Positions 26,765 to 36,241 of a DNA stretch of 64,000 bases are shown here, piece by piece; position 1 is the first letter of the stretch, and every line of letters starts with the position of its first letter. This DNA comes from an uncultured Scytonema sp. GTDB lineage: Bacteria; Cyanobacteriota; Cyanobacteriia; Cyanobacteriales; Nostocaceae. Under the pieces are notes generated by a model. That model did no database searches. It was not told the origin of the DNA and worked only from the letters and a program-made list of their open reading frames with translations. The stretch is from NCBI GenBank assembly GCA_937873135.1, contig CALMVQ010000191.1, positions 1 to 64,000 of the forward strand, in the 5' to 3' direction. Made by a program: the position numbers and the translations under genes.

Positions 26765-27471
26765 TATCATGTTCGCCTAATTAATTATAAAAAAAATATA
26801 TGCCCTTTGTTGCGCTTTAGCGCTCTAATTATTTAATCGCGCTAAAGCGCAACTACAAACTTTCCGCATGAGTGTTCAACCGAACTTTATCTAAGCTGCC
26901 CTTGTAAAGGGGTTCTTTTATTATGGGTGATTTTACGGACATCATATTAATCCTTGCTTATTGATAATAAGTTAAGCATAGACGCTTTGCGACAAGCCTG
27001 TTCGGATTAGAGACAGAAAATTGCCCGACGCGCAATCTATTAACAGATGAGCAAACTTTTACTTTATTGGCAAGATGTTTTGGCTTTCCAATTTTATATA
27101 ATCTTTGTTTCTTCAATAATTCCCCTAAAGTAAATTACCTAAAAATAATTCAAAAGAAATGCCAAAAATCTGCCGATTGAGTGATTTCTTGTCAATCATA
27201 AAATATAAGGACACATATTGGATTTTATTTTGATAGTATGGCAAGCAGAATATGAGTTCGTGTTCATATTTGATTAGAAGGTGAAGAAAAACGTGTTGAG
27301 GAACTTGATTAGACACATGTTTTTATACCAATGAATACAAAGTTTTGAAAACATGACAGGTGATAAATCTTATATCTGAGTACAAGTTGAGTCTATCTTT
27401 GGGTTTAATTATTGAAAATTCAGCAATACTTAAACTTTCCTTAACTATATAAAAATAAAAAAAGTATAAAA
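26765..27471. other. AT-rich intergenic region after the graspetide locus
   Basis: There is no gene in 707 bp. It contains the palindrome at 26809-26853 and otherwise AT-rich sequence. The 63-aa minus-strand frame near 27125 is not convincing. Confidence 0.5.
26809..26853. repeat. 15-bp inverted repeat, GCGCTAAAGCGC type
   Basis: GTTGCGCTTTAGCGC (26809-26823) pairs with GCGCTAAAGCGCAAC (26839-26853) across a 15-nt loop. There is no T-run. Confidence 0.8.
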
Positions 27472-28503
27472 ATGTTCAAAAGAAGGACGAGAAATCAACA
27501 ATCGGTATCTACTATGTCACCACAACAGATTGATTCGCAAAAGTCCCTAGTTAGTGTGATTATCCCCACTTACAATCGTCCAACTTATCTTAAACAGGCG
27601 ATCGCTAGTGCTATTGCCCAAACGTATAAAAATATCGAGATTATTATTTCTGACGATTGTAGTCCTGAGAATCCACAGAAAATCATTGAATCTTTTCAAG
27701 ATCCGCGAATTCGATTCCGCCGCAATACAAAGAATTTAGGAATATCCATAAATGTGATCGAAGCATTCAAGCAGGCACGAGGTGAATATGTAACAAGTCT
27801 GAATGATGATGATATTTGGAATGAAGACTTTTTAGAAAAGCTCGTTCCGCAGCTAGATGCAAATCCCGATCTCGTATTGGCTTTTAGCGATCACCATGTC
27901 ATGGATTCAGATGGCAATATTGATAATGTAGCCACAGAAGAAAATACCAAGCAATGGAAACGAGATCAGCTCACTGAAGGAGTTTACCAACCTTTTTGTG
28001 AAATTGGGATAGTGCATCAGGCTGTGCCCAGTGCTGTAGCGACAGTTATTCGTAGGGATGCTATTGAGTGGAAAGATTTTCAAATACAAATGGGACCTTT
28101 CTGGGATCTGTATCTAACGTATCTTGCTTGTCGTAATGGTGGTGGAGCATATTACTGTCCGGAAAGATTAACTAAGTACCGCGTGCATTCACAATCAGAA
28201 ACTATGATTAGCGGCAAGGTTAATGCTGTTGCCAAGATCCGGAAAAGTAAAGCTAGCCTTTTTTGTTACCGAGAGTTTATGGAAGATGAACGGCTGCAAC
28301 AGTTCAAAAGCTATTTCCGGGAGCAATGGTTGCAGGCACATACCACTTTAGCTATTGGATTGTTGCGCTCAGAAAAAGTGTCAGAAGCACGACCCTATCT
28401 TTTACATGCTCTCAAACAGCAGAAGTTTAATATTCGAACCATCGCCGCACTCATTCTCTCGTTCATACCCAAGCCAGTAGCACGTAGATTGCTGACCAAT
28501 TAA
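27472..28503 (+). CDS. family 2 glycosyltransferase
   Basis: This 343-residue GT-A enzyme has SVIIPTYNRPTYLKQA at about 28-43, the nucleotide-sugar aspartates SDDCS (60-64) and the metal motif NDDD at 111-114. The acceptor region and a C-terminal helical tail follow. Sugar and acceptor cannot be told. Its last three coding bases overlap the end of the convergent PrsW gene. It could belong to the neighbouring methyltransferase gene or stand alone. Confidence 0.9.
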   Translation: MFKRRTRNQQSVSTMSPQQIDSQKSLVSVIIPTYNRPTYLKQAIASAIAQTYKNIEIIISDDCSPENPQKIIESFQDPRIRFRRNTKNLGISINVIEAFKQARGEYVTSLNDDDIWNEDFLEKLVPQLDANPDLVLAFSDHHVMDSDGNIDNVATEENTKQWKRDQLTEGVYQPFCEIGIVHQAVPSAVATVIRRDAIEWKDFQIQMGPFWDLYLTYLACRNGGGAYYCPERLTKYRVHSQSETMISGKVNAVAKIRKSKASLFCYREFMEDERLQQFKSYFREQWLQAHTTLAIGLLRSEKVSEARPYLLHALKQQKFNIRTIAALILSFIPKPVARRLLTN

Positions 28504-29456
28504 ATATATTTGCGAGGTTTAGCGCGTCGTAAATATTGATAAATAAGCCAAGCGAGAAATCCAAAAATCAGATTTAGGGTTAAATTTCTGAGTATAAATA
28601 GCAGAATATCTGGATAAAAAAGCTGCGATGGACTTAAAGGTTCGAGCTTTTTTGCTAATAGAAACAGTCCGAAAAAAGCATTTCCACCCAGCATGAGGGC
28701 AAATACAACCAAACCTTGCTGCCAGTAGCGGCGATAAGGCGTGTTCCCAGAAATTAGGACAAGCGGAATTTTTGCTTGCACTCTCCGCAGTAATTGTTCT
28801 AATCTCCAAAACATCCATAAAAAAAATGGAAACAATCCGTAGCTGAGAAGACGCAGGGGTAACGTAAAACTACCAGCACTAGATAGAGTATTCACTAAAG
28901 CGTGACAGATGACCGAATTTAGCCAACTGCTGGCAAGTAATTTCCTGTTTTTATCATGTGAGCGAATATTTGACCCAATAGATATTCCTAAAGCATATCC
29001 CCAAGGAGCAGAGAGCAGAGCATGAACAGGTGTCCCAATCAATCTTTCTAAAATTGATGCTGTGTCATAAGAAAGATAAATCCAACTTTCTTCAGCGTCA
29101 AATCCTAAAGCAGCAGCTATAGTGAACAGAAAAATAGTACTGGGGCGTAATTGATACCGACGCTGAAGATAATAGGTAGGAACAATAACCGCTATCAACT
29201 TGCAGCTTTCTTCAATTGGACTGATTTCTAGAAGCTGCCGTAAAGCAACACCTAAGAATACTCGCTGCATTTTTTGCCAGTCCACAACTAAGTTAACTGC
29301 TGTTTCAAATACCCATTCCAGGCTGAGGGCAAGTAAACCGGATATTGCCCCGAAAATCAACAATAACAGCAACCGTAACAGAGAAGGGGCAGTAGGAATT
29401 CGATAATAATAATAGACTACAAGCAGTAATGGTGGTATGACCGCCCACAGCGCCAT
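28500..29456 (-). CDS. PrsW family intramembrane metalloprotease
   Basis: This 318-residue protein has about eight membrane helices and the PrsW motifs: EESCK at 82-86, FDAEES at 119-124, HALLS from His145, and CHALVNT with His185. In Bacillus, PrsW starts regulated proteolysis of the anti-sigma factor RsiW. Here the substrate is unknown. It lies 9 bp after the methyltransferase gene on the same strand, so the two probably form an operon. It overlaps the convergent glycosyltransferase stop by 4 bases. Confidence 0.85.
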   Translation of the reverse strand: MALWAVIPPLLLVVYYYYRIPTAPSLLRLLLLLIFGAISGLLALSLEWVFETAVNLVVDWQKMQRVFLGVALRQLLEISPIEESCKLIAVIVPTYYLQRRYQLRPSTIFLFTIAAALGFDAEESWIYLSYDTASILERLIGTPVHALLSAPWGYALGISIGSNIRSHDKNRKLLASSWLNSVICHALVNTLSSAGSFTLPLRLLSYGLFPFFLWMFWRLEQLLRRVQAKIPLVLISGNTPYRRYWQQGLVVFALMLGGNAFFGLFLLAKKLEPLSPSQLFYPDILLFILRNLTLNLIFGFLAWLIYQYLRRAKPRKYI

Positions 29457-29465
29457 GCTATGTCT

Positions 29466-30380
29466 CTATATTTGAGCAATTATCGTGCGGTGACGGTGAC
29501 TGTTAGCAGTTATTGTGGGGTAATTAAAACCCAGATCAATAAGCGCTTGTTCAATATCTAAGGAAAAATATTCATCTAAATATGGTTCAGTACTTTTGAG
29601 TAGTGTCAAAATATAAGGTGGCATTTTCTTGAAAACTTCAGATTTGGGATTCATATCCATCATTGCTAAAAAGCCACCAGGACGTAATAAACGTCGCGCC
29701 TCAGCAAAAATGTTCTGAGTTGCCAACTGAGGTAATTCATGACACACCAAAAAAATGGAAACTAAATCAAATGAAGCGTCTCGTAGCCCAGTTGATTCGG
29801 CAGCAGCATGGAGCCAGTTAATTTTATAATGTTGCTGCTGCATCCGATATCGAGCAACAGCTAGGAAGTAGGGAGATAAGTCTACACCCGTCATTCTGGC
29901 GTGGGGATAAACATTTTGCAGTGCAAAAGTACTCATACCGACACTGCATCCTAAGTCCAAGATATCTTGTGGTTCATGAGGAATTTGCTTTTTTAGAATA
30001 TCGTGGTAACTTTGGCGCAGTTTCGGATCGCCTTGCGCGGCACTACCAGGCCAAATGTTAGCATGGACAGCATAAGCAGCTGACTCTACCTCAAAAGCCG
30101 CTTGCCAGCTCAGATTTCCTGTCTCGTAGGCGTGGAATGACCGCAAGTAGTAATCTGGGTAAATTAAATGGGGGTTTTGCACTCCTGCTAAATCTGTTTC
30201 CCAGTCACGCGCTTGTAGTGTCTGTACTTCTTTAGTCCAGTACACTCCTATTTTCTCAGCACGTTTCACCATCATTTTCCTAGCTTGATGCTTTGCTAGG
30301 TTGGCTATAGGTTTGACAGCTAGTACCCCATTTACTAAGCGTGACACTAATCCAGGAGTATTATTGAGTACTTCGTTCAT
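29466..30380 (-). CDS. class I SAM-dependent methyltransferase
   Basis: This 304-residue protein has a Rossmann-type methyltransferase domain at about residues 130-260: motif I ILDLGCSVGMSTFAL, the acidic end of strand 2 TGVDLSPYFLAVA, and LLRPGGFLAMMD. An N-terminal extension of about 130 residues (HLIYPDYYLRSFHAYETGNLSW) is shared with a cyanobacterial subgroup and may bind the substrate, which is unknown. It is upstream of prsW on the same strand. Confidence 0.88.
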   Translation of the reverse strand: MNEVLNNTPGLVSRLVNGVLAVKPIANLAKHQARKMMVKRAEKIGVYWTKEVQTLQARDWETDLAGVQNPHLIYPDYYLRSFHAYETGNLSWQAAFEVESAAYAVHANIWPGSAAQGDPKLRQSYHDILKKQIPHEPQDILDLGCSVGMSTFALQNVYPHARMTGVDLSPYFLAVARYRMQQQHYKINWLHAAAESTGLRDASFDLVSIFLVCHELPQLATQNIFAEARRLLRPGGFLAMMDMNPKSEVFKKMPPYILTLLKSTEPYLDEYFSLDIEQALIDLGFNYPTITANSHRHRTIIAQI

Positions 30381-30575
30381 ATGAAGGAGTTAGGAGACAG
30401 GAGACAGGAATGAGAATCCAAAATAATGATATCTCCTAACCTAACGCTCGCACTGCAATTTAAAAAAAGTCCATAGTTACCGTCAAGACTTCCCTTGGAA
30501 GTTTGCCCTACTCCGTGCCTCCACAGAAAGACGCGATCAGACGAAGTCTCTACAACTCCATGCCTCCTAACTTGA

Positions 30576-32237
30576 CTAATTTCCAGTTTTCGGTTTTAGT
30601 GCTAACAGCATTTCGACTTGGCTGGTTGAATTGTCAGGACTGATAGCAGTCACTCCCAGACCTCGAATAGAACTTAGAATGGTCATAGATTCAGGAGTAA
30701 TAGGCTGCTGTTGTAGGGTGGCAAAGTTCTTTAATAAAGGGACAGCTTTGTCCATATCCAAGTAGAGGTAACCGCCATTTGGCTTTGGCAAAGAGTTGGT
30801 TACAGCTTTAAAGTTTTCGCTACTATCTAACATACTATTTTTAGGAGATGCGATCGCCTCTGCTATTGGACCACCAAGAGCCACAAATACGGTATCTTGG
30901 TTTAGCCAACCGTGTGATAGTAAAGCTCCTTGTTGGGGAATTTGCCATTCCGTGACATCTTTACCGCCGATATTTGTTTGAGCAATGTTTACTTGTTGTA
31001 TTTTGACGAGGTTATCGAGTTTTGCGAAGGTGGCTTCAGCTGTCTTGCGATCGCTTGTATGAAATATGAAAGCGCCCCCAACACCAATCGATGCTAATAC
31101 ACCTTGATTGGATGGAATCGCGGCGAACCCAAATTCTCCATCCATCCAGCCAAAAACATCTTTATCTAAGTCAATATTGGCTATCTGGAATGAGGAACGA
31201 GTTTGCTGAAGGGCTTGACTCAGTTCTCTTGAATCTTTTGACTGTTCCACCAAACCTGCCCACCATCGAGAAATCCCCTGTCCACTAACAAGAGCAATGG
31301 TATCAGCTGGTAATTGAGATACCACTTGATTGGGAGTATTTTGATACTGGTATTTTACAAGTTGTGGATCTAGGTTGGCGATCGCCTTCATGCGCAATCC
31401 CGCATTATCGATCCCTACACCCGCCTCCAGAGATTTTACCTGTTTTAACTGTGCTAAGGTTTGTGGAGGTAACTGCGACGCCTGGGGACTTGCGGCGATT
31501 AATTGCTGTACCATAACTGCATAGTTTGGCACATACATTTGTGCTACCGTGTTTTCGAGATTCACTCCTTTAGAGAGAAAATTGTTTGCGCCTTCTTGAC
31601 TTGCAAAAGAAGGCTCTCCTTTAAAAGTATTAATAACTTTTTCTACCGCCTGTTGTTGAGTAGCAAATACGACTTGATCATTCAGAACTGCGCTGTATGT
31701 CAACTTGCCATTGTTTGTTGTTTCTATAATCTTTTCTCCTTTATAATCAGTTTCTTTTGCAGTAACGTCTTTTCTTTCCTTTAATTTGTTAGCAAAATTC
31801 AGAGCGCTTAGTTTATCCTTGATCCCTACTATTTTTAAAATATTGAGTTCTTGTGGCACTTGCGGAGTTTTTTGTGTTGTCTGGGCTGACTCTGGTGGAA
31901 GTATCGCAATCATCACACCCCCAACCCAAGGTTTCAAATCTTTTTCGTAAGAAATATTGCTATCGCCGATGACTTGCTTGGTATAATCTTCTAAATCTTT
32001 TGCTAAAATATTTTGTGCTTCAGGAGTCCCAAACTGTTGTAACTTAGACCAAGCTTTCGAGTCAGTAGAAATGTATGTTGCCATTATTGCTTGAGCCGGT
32101 ACTAATTTGGCGCTCTTCGTCGCACCTAACATTTCTCCAGTTGGACCATTCAAATACATGTAGGCAGCGACACTTCCTGCTACCACTACTGCAGCACCAA
32201 CAGCAGGGATTAAAAATTTCGTTTTTCTTTCCGGCAT
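30576..32237 (-). CDS. DUF3352 domain protein, membrane-anchored
   Basis: A 553-residue protein results from the ATG at 32237, with GAGG 9 nt upstream; a start 54 bases earlier lacks this signal. A positively charged start (MPERKTKF) and one hydrophobic helix (about 9-28) suggest a signal anchor with the rest in the periplasm or thylakoid lumen. The body matches the cyanobacterial DUF3352 family (LVPAQAIMATYISTDSKAWS, LPADTIALVSGQG, NGGYLYLDMDKA). The function is unknown. Confidence 0.85.
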   Translation of the reverse strand: MPERKTKFLIPAVGAAVVVAGSVAAYMYLNGPTGEMLGATKSAKLVPAQAIMATYISTDSKAWSKLQQFGTPEAQNILAKDLEDYTKQVIGDSNISYEKDLKPWVGGVMIAILPPESAQTTQKTPQVPQELNILKIVGIKDKLSALNFANKLKERKDVTAKETDYKGEKIIETTNNGKLTYSAVLNDQVVFATQQQAVEKVINTFKGEPSFASQEGANNFLSKGVNLENTVAQMYVPNYAVMVQQLIAASPQASQLPPQTLAQLKQVKSLEAGVGIDNAGLRMKAIANLDPQLVKYQYQNTPNQVVSQLPADTIALVSGQGISRWWAGLVEQSKDSRELSQALQQTRSSFQIANIDLDKDVFGWMDGEFGFAAIPSNQGVLASIGVGGAFIFHTSDRKTAEATFAKLDNLVKIQQVNIAQTNIGGKDVTEWQIPQQGALLSHGWLNQDTVFVALGGPIAEAIASPKNSMLDSSENFKAVTNSLPKPNGGYLYLDMDKAVPLLKNFATLQQQPITPESMTILSSIRGLGVTAISPDNSTSQVEMLLALKPKTGN

Positions 32238-32773
32238 TGTTATTATCCTCTTTATGCACAAATTGCCTGTGATCGCCAGTATAAGCGTCATTACATTCTG
32301 ACGAATTCTCGGTATTTACTGATAAAATAAGTAATCATACACACTTTCTTGTTTGAATGGCTCCGAGAAATACTACAAAATCATGAAGACCAAATCCGAT
32401 ACGGATATGTTCTTCATAGAAAAAAATTAATTTGAAGAACAACAGCAAGTTATTCTAAATCTATATGACAAATCAGGAGCATTTTCCCCCAATGAGAACC
32501 GATTCTAAGCATTAAGCATCATAAGTTGTCAGCCAGCATGATTTGTAGGAACTCGATTTGTGTCACCTATGTCTACAAAATTCTTTTCATAGCTGACAGC
32601 ACGAGTGATAAGAGTGATAAATACTAACAATACATTTTTTAACTTAAAGACAGTAAAGTTGCTTTCATATAGAGCGTACATCAGGAGTTAATTTAGGAAA
32701 TACATGCGGCGTCGCGGTTTTCCTTAACTATATCAAGTTCGAGTTGTCAGGATTACAAGGTCAGTAAGCATCA
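32238..32773. other. divergent intergenic region
   Basis: These 536 bp lie between the divergent DUF3352 and M1 aminopeptidase genes. No gene or clear regulatory motif was recognised. The sequence is AT-rich. Confidence 0.4.
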
Positions 32774-35371
32774 ATGTTGCAGTATTCTTTTGATACAGAA
32801 AATAATCGGCACAAATCCTTTGAGTTACCAGGAGCAAAACCACACTACAATCCCGATCGCCCCGGACAAGTAGACCATATTTTCCTGGATCTTTGCCTGG
32901 ATATCCCCAATCAAAGTTACCACGGTACTTGTAACATCACTTTAACACCTATTTGCAATGGTGTTGAGCGTCTAACTTTAGATGCTGTCAACCTAAACAT
33001 TCAATCTGTGGAAGTTGATGGAACAACGCAAAAGTTTGACTACGATGGGCAACAGTTGTCGATTGGATTAAATCCAGCAACACAGGTAGACAAGCAAATT
33101 ACCATAGCGATCACTTATTCAGTTGAAAAACCTCAACGTGGGATCTACTTTATCCAACCAAGTACAGACTATCCCCACAAGCCCACTCAAGTTTGGACTC
33201 AGGGAGAAGATGAAGACTCTCGCTTCTGGTTTCCTTGTTTCGACTATCCGGGACAACTGTCAACCTCAGAAATTCGAGTCCGAGTCCCCAAACCTCTAAT
33301 TGTTATTTCCAACGGTGAATTAATAGCTACACAAGATGATGGCGAATACAAAATCTATCACTGGTTGCAGCAGCAAGTCCATCCTACCTACTTAATGACA
33401 ATAGCCGTAGGGGACTTTGCTGAACTTCAGGATCAATGGCAGGAAAAACCCGTAACCTACTATGTAGAAAAGGGACGCGAGGAAGATGCTAGACGCAGTA
33501 TGGGAAAAACTCCTCGAATGATTGAGTTTTTGAGCGAAAAATACGGTTATCCTTACGCTTTTCCCAAATACGCCCAAGTCTGCGTTGATGACTTCATCTT
33601 TGGGGGGATGGAAAATACTTCCACAACACTGTTAACTGATCGATGTTTGCTGGATGAAAGAGCAGCATTAGATAATCGGAACACTGAGAGTTTAGTTGTT
33701 CATGAATTGGCACATCAGTGGTTTGGTGATTTGATAGTCATCAAGCATTGGTCTCATGCTTGGATTAAAGAGGGGATGGCATCCTACTCAGAGGTGATGT
33801 GGACAGAACACGAATATGGTAAACAAGAAGCAGCATATTATCGTTTACTAGAAGCTCAAAGTTATTTAGCTGAAGACAGCGATCGCTATCGCCGCCCAAT
33901 GGTGACACACGTCTACCGGGAAGCGATCGAACTTTATGACCGTCATATATATGAAAAAGGGTCTTGTGTTTATCACATGATTCGGACGGAATTGGGAGAA
34001 GAATTGTTTTGGAAAGCAATTCAATTATTTGTACAAAGTAATACTTTCAAAACTGTAGAGACTGTAGATTTACTTAGGGCTATAGAACAGGCAACCGGGC
34101 GTAATCTCTTGTTCCTGTTTGACCAATATGTTTATCGTGGAGGTCATCCTGATTTTAAAGTGGCTTACTCTTGGGATGGAGATTCACATTTGGCGAAAGT
34201 GACAGTGACTCAAAATGGCGCAACACCAGGAAGTAATTCCAGCAGTGATTTGTTTGACTTAAAGATCCCGATTGGTTTTGGGTATGTCGAAGACAAGGTC
34301 GTTAGTGATTCCCAATCCAAAATCTTCACAGTACGGGTTCATGAGTACGAACAAAGTTTCTACTTCCCACTGTCAGAAAAGCCAAACTTTATCAGTTTTG
34401 ATGTCGGAAACAATTACCTGAAAACAGTATTTTTAGAATACCCGGTACCGGAATTAAAAGCGCAGCTGGAATTTGACCCCGATCCGATTTCTCGAACCTA
34501 TGCAGCCACAGCTTTAGCAAAAAAAGGTGGTTTGGAAGCAGTGAAGGCACTGTCAGCAGCACTAAAAAACGATCCCTTCTGGGGTGTGCGTGCTGAAGTG
34601 GCTAAACAATTGGTAGAAATCAAGTTAGAACAAGCTTTTGATGGGTTAGTGGCTGGATTGCAAGATGAGAATGCTTTAGTTAGGCGATCTGTCGTGGAGG
34701 CACTTGCGAAAATTAAAACCCGTGGAAGCTACAAAGCTGTAGCAGAACTTGTCCAAAAAGGAGATCCCAGTTATTACGTCGAAGCAGCAGCAGCTCGTAC
34801 TATCGGTGCCATCGCGGCAATAGGAGAAGATAAAGCTCACGAAGAAAACGTACTCAAGCTGCTCTCCGAGATTTTGTCAGAAAAGGCAGGTTGGAATGAA
34901 GTGTTACGGAGTGGTGCGATCGCAGGTTTAGCCGCACTCAAAACTTCGGAAGCAGCTTTAAATTTGATTGCAGAATATATTAAAGTTGGTGTGCCACAAC
35001 CCTTGCGTTTGGCGGCTATTCGTGCGCTCGGAAAAATTTCGATAGGTCAAAGTGCTGCAAACTTAGAAAAAATTTTAGAGCGATTGGCAGAAATATCCCT
35101 TGAACCCTTCTATTTAACCCAAATTGCTGTAGCCACAGCTTTGGGACAGATGGAAACTCCCAAGGCAATCAATATTTTGCAAGCGTTAGCTAACCAAACA
35201 CCGGATGGGCGCGTGCGTCGCTATGCTGAAGAAGAGATTTCCAAAGTGCAAAAGAATGTTAGTACAGAAAGTACACTTCTTCAGTTACGTTCTGAATTAG
35301 ATCAACTCAAACAACAAAATCAAGAACTTAGAAGCCGTTTGGAAAACTTGGAAGCGAAATCAAAGGAGTAA
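32774..35371 (+). CDS. M1 family metallopeptidase with C-terminal HEAT repeats
   Basis: This 865-residue protein has an N-terminal beta domain, the substrate-binding GGMENTST and the zinc site HELAH at 310-314, with the third ligand Glu333 exactly 18 residues later (HEXXH-X18-E). The region from about residue 560 holds HEAT/PBS-lyase-type repeats (LKNDPFWGVRAEVAKQL, LQDENALVRRSVVEALAKI). A coiled coil ends the protein (LRSELDQLKQQNQELRSRLE). It should act as an aminopeptidase. The HEAT part replaces the ERAP1_C-like domain of other M1 enzymes. A terminator follows. Confidence 0.93.
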   Translation: MLQYSFDTENNRHKSFELPGAKPHYNPDRPGQVDHIFLDLCLDIPNQSYHGTCNITLTPICNGVERLTLDAVNLNIQSVEVDGTTQKFDYDGQQLSIGLNPATQVDKQITIAITYSVEKPQRGIYFIQPSTDYPHKPTQVWTQGEDEDSRFWFPCFDYPGQLSTSEIRVRVPKPLIVISNGELIATQDDGEYKIYHWLQQQVHPTYLMTIAVGDFAELQDQWQEKPVTYYVEKGREEDARRSMGKTPRMIEFLSEKYGYPYAFPKYAQVCVDDFIFGGMENTSTTLLTDRCLLDERAALDNRNTESLVVHELAHQWFGDLIVIKHWSHAWIKEGMASYSEVMWTEHEYGKQEAAYYRLLEAQSYLAEDSDRYRRPMVTHVYREAIELYDRHIYEKGSCVYHMIRTELGEELFWKAIQLFVQSNTFKTVETVDLLRAIEQATGRNLLFLFDQYVYRGGHPDFKVAYSWDGDSHLAKVTVTQNGATPGSNSSSDLFDLKIPIGFGYVEDKVVSDSQSKIFTVRVHEYEQSFYFPLSEKPNFISFDVGNNYLKTVFLEYPVPELKAQLEFDPDPISRTYAATALAKKGGLEAVKALSAALKNDPFWGVRAEVAKQLVEIKLEQAFDGLVAGLQDENALVRRSVVEALAKIKTRGSYKAVAELVQKGDPSYYVEAAAARTIGAIAAIGEDKAHEENVLKLLSEILSEKAGWNEVLRSGAIAGLAALKTSEAALNLIAEYIKVGVPQPLRLAAIRALGKISIGQSAANLEKILERLAEISLEPFYLTQIAVATALGQMETPKAINILQALANQTPDGRVRRYAEEEISKVQKNVSTESTLLQLRSELDQLKQQNQELRSRLENLEAKSKE

Positions 35372-35416
35372 GCTATTAGCGATTAGCGGTTCAACTCAGA
35401 ATTTAAATTTTTCCAA

Positions 35417-35447
35417 ATCCTCATTCTTAAAGGATGAGGATTTTTTT
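35417..35447 (+). terminator. intrinsic terminator of the M1 peptidase gene
   Basis: ATCCTCAT (35417-35424) pairs with ATGAGGAT (35434-35441), and a run of seven T begins at 35441. Confidence 0.85.
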
Positions 35448-36241
35448 GTCTCACAGACTCGAGGGTGATAAGGCAGAAGTAAGTAGGTAGGCACTATAAT
35501 TTCAAGGTATGTAACGAAACGTAAACTTGGTTAAAACTCTCTTCCCTTCAGCATAGCTGCCCTCTGCCTTCTGCCTTACCTCAACGACAATTTTTCATGC
35601 CCACCTACTTATGTTCAAGGCAGCTATGAGTCACGGGAAACTCTATAAATGAATTAATTTCAGGAATTTCAATCAGGACGCCGTATTCGCGGATCGCTGT
35701 GCGTCTCTACCATCCGGAATTGCTGATTACCTGCAAGTCAAGGTTTTTGCATCTTTGATTCCACATAACAGTACTAGAGGACTATCGCCATTTATGAAGT
35801 GATTGTAAAGTCTCTTTAATAAATGTTTGTATAGGATGGATCTAAATAGAGGTATCCTATCATACTTCTGAGATTAATAAGAAAAAAAAGATACTAGGAA
35901 ATATAAATTTATAGTAAAGATTTGATGAAGTTAGGGATATTTAAACTCAGAAATATTACGATTTGATGTGTATTAAGTTCATATGTAAAGATAGCAAAGT
36001 ATACGCATGTTTTTGAGAAAGTCAAGGAAATCCTAAGGGATTATACAATTATTGTGTTCCAAAAGTAAGTTTGGATTGGCGCTCATATACTAAGTATAGC
36101 TAGGTGAATCTTACTATTGGAGGAATTCAACATTGATAAAAATATTTAATTTGTAGAAATACTGAACTCATTTGTTAAAGCTCTTCTAATTTTGGCTAAA
36201 CTGCTCTCTGTTTGGATGCAACTTAATCCAAGGTCGGTGTT
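35448..36241. other. long upstream region of the polysaccharide island
   Basis: There is no gene in about 790 bp. Repetitive words (AAGGCAGAAG, CTTCTGCCTT, AAGTAGGTAGGCA and TGCCCACCTACTTA) cluster at 35470-35612. The promoter of the whole downstream island is likely here. See 36112-36130 for a duplicated gene fragment. Confidence 0.45.
36112..36130 (+). repeat. 19-bp duplicate of the downstream glycosyltransferase start region
   Basis: TACTATTGGAGGAATTCAA occurs here and at 36292-36310 inside the next gene, where it encodes TIGGIQ. The flanks are partly similar (AATATTTTT-type tracts after it). It contains GGAGG but no start codon at a usable distance. Confidence 0.7.
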
